A DNA stretch of 64,000 nt, taken from the NCBI RefSeq assembly GCF_000005505.3, contig NC_016132.3, positions 38,144,914 through 38,208,913 of the forward strand. Direction: 5' to 3'. A program made the position numbers and the translations under genes. The notes beneath the pieces are model-generated. The model was not told where the DNA came from. It made no database searches and worked only from the letters and a program-made list of their open reading frames with translations. Shown piece after piece: positions 57,051-64,000 of the stretch (within the stretch, counting starts at the first letter, position 1; every line of letters starts with the position of its first letter). The DNA is from Brachypodium distachyon. Lineage: Eukaryota; Streptophyta; Magnoliopsida; Poales; Poaceae.

Positions 57051-57536
57051 CGCAACATCGTGATGAATATATTCTCGGCACTCTTTGAATTATATATAGG
57101 TTATTCTATTATGTATAATTGAGTACTTGAATTAACTGCACTCACGGAATATTCGGTACGTGATTATCGCCTAATTAATATTGAAACATGCACGTGAGTT
57201 TGCATCTTTCATACAATGCAAATAGTTATTTGGGACCAACATAAAAAATACCAAGATATTTACGTTTTTATAGTGATTAACCTTGCATGGAAATTAAAAT
57301 TGACTTCGATCTATAAACAACCACCCACAAACAACCTTCGCGGAAGGCCCGCCAACAGCCTGGACATGGCTACCTACATTCTTGTAACAACATGCAAAAA
57401 GTGAGTGAGAGAGACAGGAAGAGAGAGTTGGTAAAAACCATGGAGTAAGGCAGAGCAGGCAGTGATAGAGATTGATGGATTAGACCAAAGAAATCGCGAG
57501 TATAGCAATACACACCGCATGGGAATTAACAGAATG
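57051..57536. other. Spacer 3' of glutelin gene 2
   Basis: No gene is seen. The last part (about 57485-57500, TAGACCAAAGAAAT) resembles the sequence 3' of gene 1 (TAGACACAAAGAAAT, 49797-49811), which suggests an older gene's own 3' flank left of the duplicated block. Confidence 0.4.
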
Positions 57537-57635
57537 AACTTTCTTTATTGAGATGAACATTGATCTAGAGAAGCACCAGGTGTTACACACTTGTGAGGTC
57601 TTTATTTCACCCTAATAGTTATCATACTAACTCAT

Positions 57636-59470
57636 TCACTCCTGTGCCTTAGGGGTCGAAGATGAATCCACGTCTCCGATCGGGTAACTCTGGCAGCTGC
57701 TTTGGGGGAAATTCGGAGTCAACACACCAATCTCTTCTCCCCTGTTATTTTTAAGGTTTTGAGCTTCTTGCCTAGAGATGCGGTACGCATTGGCGATGAC
57801 ATCGACGGGCAAGGCACGCAGGATGGAGTTCTTTCCTGCAATGTGACTAACCATGGAGTTTGCGTTGGTCTTGAAAGCGATATACTGGTATCCTTCACTC
57901 TCCGCCTTCTTTAAAACGACATAGTTTTGTGGTATGATTAACAGCTGCCCTCGACGAAGAAGTCCATTGAACACATTGCGGCCTTGATTGTTAACAACCT
58001 GAACCGAAGCTTGTCCTTGGATCACGTACACCACGCTATGGGCATTAATGTTCCAGAATGGTGAAACAATCGCATTCTGCAATCACGGTGATTTTGTATA
58101 GATCATGTTAATATCTGTGCTATGAATTTTAAAATATGTAGCCATAGTAAGGAACCGCAATGTAACATCACATATACCTTCTGGAGATTTACCCTCGTAG
58201 CACTCATTTGCACGAGGTTAAGGATCGGGAAATTCTGACCGTTGAGGCGTGCGATACTGCCAGCACGTGGGTTGTATGTGTCGGCACGGTTGGGATCCTC
58301 GATGTTTTGCCTTGGCTCGAGTGAACAGAAGTTCTCCTCCAAACCGTTGCGACTCGATTGTCCTTCCTGAGGTTCGATTGGTAGGAAGGGTTGTTTCTGC
58401 TGTTGTTGGGTGACGACGGGCGTCAGAAATTGAAGTCCATATTCCACACGAACTATTTCACCTCTTCCGTCATTCTGATTCTGAATTATTCGTGATGTTT
58501 GTTCATTGATACCAAAGGCCTGGCTAAGCAACTGGGCATTTAAACCATTGAGTATGTTCCGTCCAGATTGTAGCACTCCGTTGTAGTTACCAGCCAACAA
58601 AAACTCCTGAAAGTCCAGATTGGTAAAGCGAAAAAACTTAGCAGTATGTTACAGTATAGAACTACTTGCAAACCTTGCATATTTGAATTGATTGAAAAAA
58701 AACAATATATGTTCCGCCTGCGGTTACCTTTTGCCTAGGTTCAAGCTGGTTAGCATTATTGTTTACGTCAAAAACATAGACTGCTACAACTGGCGCATCA
58801 CCACCATTGTAGAACCAATGCGCGACACCGGCTGGCAGTGCAACAACATCTCCTTGTGTAAACTGGTGGACTCTCTGGTGCACATCTCCCAACTTTTGGC
58901 TTTGGCTTTGGCATTGGCTTTGACCCAAGGTAGATTGGGTTTGCCTGGATTGTTGAAACTGCTCCAGGAAAGTCTCTGGGCACCCAGGAAAAGCCAGTCC
59001 TACAAAACCACTACCTACAAGAGAAAGCATGCTGTGTCAATATTAGTAGGCTTGCGGATGCGGTCATATCATTAGGCACATATATAGAAACTCCAAATAT
59101 GGTATAGCATCGCAACTAAGCTACTCAATTAAATTGAACTCAAACCTTCGAGAATGTAGACTAAGCCGGGGGTGTTGTGGTATCGAGGTAATAAAAGGCC
59201 TCGAGGCTCGATAACACGACGTATGACAGATACGCCGGCACAACGAAATTGCTCATTTTGCTCATCAAAATACTCCGTCAGACCAGCTTGTGACCTCACT
59301 TGCGTAAGTGGTTCAATTGTTTGCAGCCTATCAAAACTGCACTCTCTAGAACCTCCTTGCCGAGGACTTTGCCATGTGGACCCCTGTCCAGGCACCTGAG
59401 CCATGGAGCCATGGAACAAGAGGAAAATGCAAAAGTAAGACAAAACCGACGAGAAACTAGTGTGTGCCAT
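57636..59470 (-). CDS. Glutelin (11S globulin, type-B-like) seed storage protein, gene 2
   Basis: Exons 59470-59146, 59014-58728, 58606-58178 and 58076-57636, each exactly 7716 bases from those of gene 1, with the same splice sites and, in every open segment compared, the same translation of 493 residues. All features of gene 1 are present: signal peptide, two cupin domains, N-G processing site and disulphide cysteines. The proximal promoter is also the same to 59810. Beyond that the gene has only the first ~590 bp of the Tekay LTR, then an older promoter copy from about 60400. Differences from gene 1 are few and outside coding sequence (for example base 57597 G against 49881 A). Likely expressed in endosperm like gene 1. 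Confidence 0.93.
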
Positions 59471-59526
59471 GATTATTTGAAGCGATAAGAGAACCTTGGT
59501 TGATGCTGATGTTTTGGATGTGAGTT

Positions 59527-59611
59527 GCTTTTATAGCCATGGAAAGTGCTTTAGGATGCATGCACGGACAACGTTTGTTAACATAGATAAAAAGATAGCC
59601 ACGATGACTCA
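59527..59611 (-). promoter_or_regulatory. TATA box and endosperm motif cluster, glutelin gene 2
   Basis: TATA core at 59536-59527, RY-type motif at about 59554-59564, AACAAAC at 59579-59573 and TGAGTCA at 59611-59605, in the same spacing as gene 1. Confidence 0.75.
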
Positions 59612-59810
59612 GAGCTGATCTAAAAAGGTGAATAGATATAGTCTTGCCCCTCAAGTTAGTGTTCCTTTCCCCACCTACATCTACAGACTTCTCTTGCAAG
59701 CTTGCATGACCCTTTTTTTCTAGATACCATGGCTGGTTCCAGTGGGTAGGCCAGGTGGGCCTTGGCCTAATTTCAGTTTTTTTTTCCCGACCAAGTCTCC
59801 ATTCACCTGG

Positions 59811-60401
59811 TGTAACATCCCAAAATTTTAAACCTTTTCATATGCATTGCATTCATGAGCATCATGCCACATTTGCATTTTTGGATCATGTTTTGAGTTC
59901 CAAAAAGGCTTTGAAAAGAGCTTTCTCCTTTTTTAAACCTTAGTCTTTTTACCCATTTGAGTTTTAGGAATTTGAAACCAATAGGGTTTTGAGCATAAAA
60001 AGGGTTTATTGCATTATTAAGCGACCCCATATTTTTGGTGTTTAAATTTGGGTACAAAAGCTATATGGTTTTATTATTTATAAAGCCCTAAAGGCAATCT
60101 TATAAGCAAAACTATTTTTAAATATTTTGTTTTGAGGGGAAATCAGTACGAAAAGTTGAATCATATTATAATATGATTTTACAAATTTTCTGAGATTTAT
60201 TTGAATTGATTTGGAGTTCAAAATCAAAAGCTATAAGGGAAAAACAGAAAAAAGAAAAGGGGAAAAGAAAAAGGAAAAAAAAAGAGAATCGGACCAACCC
60301 AACTGGGCTGGCCCACTTACCTCGCGTGGGCCCGAGCCGCTGACAGGCGGGCCCCGCCTGTCGGACTCGTCTTCTCCGGAAGGCAAGCCCGCGGAATCCC
60401 C
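59811..60401 (+). mobile_element. 5' fragment of the Tekay solo LTR, copied with glutelin gene 2
   Basis: Begins TGTAACATCCCAAAA at the same distance from the gene as the complete LTR at 52095 and follows it with few differences (two substitutions near 59897 and 60150, small indels, one about 24-bp deletion near 60325) to GAATCCCC, then stops. The right flank is not a target site but a promoter copy, so this end arose by recombination and not by insertion. Confidence 0.9.
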
Positions 60402-61034
60402 ACGATGACTCAGAGTTGATCTAAAAAGGTGAATAGATATAGTCTTGCCCCACAAGTTAGTGTTCCTTTCCCCACCTACATCTACCGATTTCTTCTACAA
60501 GCTTGTATGACCTTTTTTTTCTAGATACCGATGCTGGTTCCAGTGGGTAGGCCAGGTGGCCCTTGGCCTACCTAGAATTTTATTTATTTATTTTGCTGAC
60601 CAAGTCTCCGTTCACATGCGCAAGTACATAGTTCAAATTATTAGAGAATACAAGTCTTCTTATGTGGGCCTAAGTCACCTCGGCCGGCATGTATCCTAAA
60701 ACTCCTCACACAAGCAGAACCACTTTAGGAATTTGATTTTGCTCGGTCCGACGAGGCATGCTCGTGTCCGTAGAAGTTATTATAGTTTTCTTTCCACCCA
60801 TTCCATCCAGAATTTTGTAGTGTTGAAAGATACATTTCCTAATTTATATGAAAGCCACATTGTTTATAAGATGAGCAGTATATTTTCTCGAAAGTTGATG
60901 ATGTAATGAAGAAATTTATGCACGTTAGAATGTAATGTGAAATATTATATCTGATCTAATCTTCTAGTCCGTTTATATTTTCTTAATTAAGAATTTGAGT
61001 TTGAACTTTTCTTATGCACCTGTTGCATTTGCAA
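60400..61034 (-). promoter_or_regulatory. Older diverged copy of glutelin promoter and distal region
   Basis: From CCACGATGACTCAGAG (60400) it matches 51883-52094 of gene 1 and then, without an LTR, the distal region 55406-55815. The GCN4 core TGACTCA is kept at 60406-60412; the AACA, RY and TATA parts are missing because the copy starts at the junction. It lies about 935 bp upstream of the ATG of gene 2. It ends at the 9-bp duplication of the Mutator-like element. Confidence 0.8.
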
Positions 61035-63067
61035 GAGTAAAATACACCCGCGGTCCTAATATTATTGACGATGTGTCAAATTAGTCCTAAAATTACTAAA
61101 CTGCATATTTAGGTCCCAATATTTTGTAAACTGGGTCACGACAGGTTCTAAACTCGCCCAAGAGTGTTTGACCGGCCTACGTGGCGTGTTGACCTAGTAC
61201 ACGTAGGCAAAGGGGCCCGCTAGACATAACTGACGTGAGGAAAAATGCACCGGCGGTCCTAATATTATTGATGAGGTGAAAAATAAGTCATTAAATTACT
61301 AAACTACATATGTAGGTGCTAATTTTTTGTTAAGTGGGTCACGACAGGTCCTAAGCTCGTTCATCGCGACGCCTTCGACCACCCCCGCGAGTACCATGGG
61401 CGGAGCCACCGGGGGGGGCACCACGGGCACGTGCCCGGGCTCCGGGCCGCCTCCTGCCGGAGCTCCGGCGAGCCATGACGAAGAATGGAGGCCTCCGGAA
61501 CCTGGTGTGCCCCCGAAGACGACGAACAGACCGATCTGTTCTGTCCGGGTTGGGCCACAGCAGTTCGTCTTCCCTTCTCTTTTCCTTGGCCTCTAAGCGT
61601 TATGGCCGGTTTTGGGCTCTTCTTCTCATTTGGGCCTTGGATGGTTGGGCCTAGTCTTCTCCTGGCGAATGGATCAAAGCGACCAAGCCTGAAACCATCA
61701 ATCTGCCTCCTCATTCCGCAGTTCGTTTCCCAGGCGAGAGAAAAATTAGGTTTGCTAATTATGATTTTCACCTTTTCTAATCGCATTTGAGTGATTCGAA
61801 GGTTTGAGACATTCAATTCTCCCTTCCGATATATGCAGCACAGTAGCAGAGAGTATTTCTTTCCTGGTATATATTGCTTGATTAGTTGATCTCAGATTAC
61901 GATTTTTCTTTAATTACTCCGATTTTTCTTTTGTTTCAAGCCATGACGTCGCAAAGGACCCTAGTCCTAACTAGCACCTCATTGTATGTTTATTGTCTCA
62001 ATTCCTATGTATTGATATTTCATAATTGCAATAAAAAATGTGCGATTTACTAATTCATTTTTATCTAGATTATCTTGTGACATTGATGATGGTGGTTTGA
62101 CATTTAAATTTGGACTTTTGTTATCGACTTGTTGCAGTTGATGGTGGCCTATTGGCTAGTGGTTCGTTTGTTATCGCATTTTGCGTTTATTTATATACAA
62201 CTATTATTGTGATCTAATTGAGATTGTCTTGGATTTGTTTTTTGTCAAATTTCAACATTAGATCTTATATTACCGTAATATGTATCACATATCCGTTACT
62301 CGGGAATCGTTCATTTCAACTTGTACAGTGCCCAGGCTTTGCCGAAGCGCTGGCTCCGCCTATGCCCGCGACCCCCATGTTCTCTAAGCTGCGTTGCTTT
62401 GACCGTCTTGCTCTTCTGAAGCTAGAGCTGCAAGGCGCTCCTGCTCCGTGCCCTATATCCACAAGACATGTGGTGCTTCTCCATGGTGCTTCCGTGGTCA
62501 AAATCGTTCTGGCTTGCCGCTCATCGCTAGCGGGAGCACTGCTCCGGTGCTACTCGACCTTGTCTAGCACATTTCACTGCTTCATGGTGAGCCGGCCGCT
62601 GGTTCTTAATTTTGCCCCTTAGCCGACATGTATCCGGTCACCTAGGACGGTCAAACGCTTCCGAACACGCTTCCGAACGAGCTTAGGACCTGTCGTGACC
62701 CATTTAACAAAAAATTAGGACCTAAATATGCAGTTTAGTAATTGTAGGACTAACTTTGCACATCGTCAATAATATTAGGACCGCGGGTGCATTGTCCCTC
62801 ACATCAGTTATGTCTAGCGGGCCCCTTAGCCTACGTGTATTAGGTCAACGCGCCACGTAGGCCAGTCAAACACTCATGTCCGAGCTTAGGACCTGTCGTG
62901 ACCCACTGTATAAAAAATTGGGACCTAAATATGCAGTTTACTAATTTTAGAACTAACTTGGCACCTCGTCAATAATATTAGGACCGCGGGTGTATATGCA
63001 GTTTACTAATTTTAGAACTAACTTGGCACCTCGTCAATAATATTAGGACCGCGGGTGTATTTTACTC
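61035..63067. mobile_element. Mutator-like non-autonomous element with doubled terminal repeats
   Basis: Ends are inverted: GAGTAAAATACACCCGCGG at the left, its complement at the right. CATTTGCAA flanks both sides (61026-61034; 63068-63076), a 9-bp duplication as made by Mutator-like transposases. Each end holds two related modules: 61035-61240 and 61241-61360 at the left, inverted equivalents at about 62650-62800 and 62810-63067 at the right. The interior (61360-62650) has no transposase. It includes GC-rich stretches that could be captured host sequence, but I recognise no gene. The matching region of gene 1 (near 55815) lacks the insertion. Confidence 0.87.
62931..63060 (+). repeat. 65-bp tandem duplication in the right terminal repeat
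   Basis: Two units, 62931-62995 and 62996-63060, are identical by eye (ATGCAGTTTACTAATTTTAG opening). They duplicate the outermost end of the Mutator-like element. Confidence 0.88.
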
Positions 63068-63076
63068 CATTTGCAA

Positions 63077-63359
63077 ACTAAGTTGCCAATGATGTTGTGG
63101 GATCTCATTAGGCTACATATCGTAGTTTTGTCGTGAATTGAATTTATGTGCAGGATTTGCTGTGTTATAAAATAAAGCTGCAGAGATGTTGTTTTATTTT
63201 ACTACAGTTAGATTCAAGCTCCCCAAAAAAGGGATCAGAAACCCCCGAGCCGACGTGCTTCACTGAATAACACCGAGGCCATGAGGCTCCGTCTGATGAC
63301 GGCGTTGTAGCAGGCTGCGGTGGCCGGCCGTTGAGCATGCATCAGTTTCCTGGTCTCAA
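63077..63359. other. Continuation of the old glutelin upstream region
   Basis: 63085-63170 matches 55845-55920 (CGTAGTTTTGTCGTGAATTG against CGTAATTTTGTCGTGAATTG). No gene is seen in the rest. Confidence 0.5.
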
Positions 63360-63484
63360 GGGCGTGTTTGTTTCACATCTGTTTCCTCCCTCTTCTTATC
63401 CTGATCTGCCGTAGAGCCCATAGCTGACACGCAAAACTGTTTAATTGCCTTGTTATAATGCATCGTTATGCAAACAGACCGCCC
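63360..63484. mobile_element. Possible small MITE (about 125 bp)
   Basis: Left end GGGCGTGTTTGTTT and right end CAAACAGACCGCCC are imperfect inverted repeats of a kind common in grass hAT-type MITEs. A target duplication is not clear. Weak call. Confidence 0.3.
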
Positions 63485-63657
63485 GACTAAACGTAGAATG
63501 GTCAAGCCCTCTGCAGGTCACCTTTTCTTCAGAATAGCAAGGGAGCGAGATCCAGTTAGAGTACAAGGAATGGATGAGGATTTTTATTATTTTTAGACAA
63601 TGCCCAGCACCTTCTCATTCATTTGTAACTTGTTCATTACAGATAATGGTCCTGATG

Positions 63658-64000
63658 TCATCAAAATACACCCGCGGTTCTAATATTATCGACGAGGTGT
63701 CAAGTTAGTCCTAAAATTACTAAACTGTGTATTTAGGTCCTATTTTTTTGGAAGTGTGTCATGACAGCTCTTAAGCTCGTCCAAAAACGTTTGACCAGCC
63801 TACGTGGCGCTGACTGAATACACGTCAGCTAAAGGGCCCGCTGGACATTACTGAAGCTATAAAATTAGATTAAATGCACCCCCGTTCCTAATATTATTGA
63901 CAACGTGCCAAATTAGTCCTAAAATTACTAAAACTGTATATTTAAATCCTATCTTTTTTGGTAAGTGGGTCACGACAGGTCCTAACCTCGTTCTCCCTGA
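63658..64000. mobile_element. Left end of a second member of the doubled-terminal-repeat family, cut by window edge
   Basis: From ATCAAAATACACCCGCGG the sequence follows 61036-61360 of the Mutator-like element, including both modules (second module from about 63870), with many differences. The right end is outside the window. Confidence 0.7.

Noticed and set aside
57636..59470. Second glutelin gene as an assembly duplicate of the first
   Set aside because: Flanks differ on both sides, the LTR part has private indels and substitutions, and an older promoter copy adjoins gene 2. Long reads would settle it, but an artefact is unlikely.
62218..62622. 134-codon ORF inside the Mutator-like element
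   Set aside because: Hydrophobic, no domain recognised, and flanked by intron-like AT-rich DNA; not enough to call a gene.

Overview
This is nuclear DNA from a grass (Poaceae). The evidence is two seed-storage glutelin (11S globulin, type-B-like) genes with three introns each, set in GC-rich nested Ty3/gypsy elements of the Tat and Tekay/Del (chromovirus) lineages, a CACTA (En/Spm) transposon, a Helitron end and a Mutator-like element. I see no rRNA, tRNA or CRISPR array. I cannot name the species from sequence alone.

Layout. 1-2.1 kb: decayed gypsy element on the minus strand. 2.6-6.7 kb: 3' end of a Tekay-type chromovirus (integrase, chromodomain, 3306-bp LTR) that cuts off a CACTA element. 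6.7-20.2 kb: the CACTA element on the minus strand, whose TNP2 transposase gene is split by a complete Tat-lineage retroelement (here 'B', 8275-18402, target duplication ACTAC). 20.4-47.7 kb: a three-level nest. Tat element 'C' (20408-47690, AGTGT) contains Tat element 'D' (30179-44802, CCTCC), which contains solo LTR 'E' (37437-38442, CCCGG). C and D read on the minus strand; B and E on the plus strand. 47.7-49.8 kb: AT-rich DNA ending in a Helitron-like 3' terminus.

49.8-64 kb is the only part with intact host genes. Two glutelin genes on the minus strand (49920-51754 and 57636-59470) appear to encode the same 493-residue protein. Gene 1 has a 3306-bp solo Tekay LTR (CCTGG duplication) 340 bp upstream of its ATG. 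Gene 2 carries the first ~590 bp of that same LTR and is then joined to an older, diverged copy of the glutelin promoter. Further decayed glutelin 5' pieces lie between the genes, so this is an old tandem locus recently overwritten or re-duplicated. A 2.0-kb Mutator-like element with doubled terminal repeats (61035-63067, 9-bp duplication) and the start of a relative (from about 63.66 kb) close the window.

The most interesting feature is in the Tat elements. B, C and D each carry, on the strand opposite gag-pol and next to the 3' LTR, a multi-exon gene with two short GT-AG introns at matching places. It encodes a 'putative gypsy type transposon'-like domain, an Ala/Pro-rich linker and a coiled coil.
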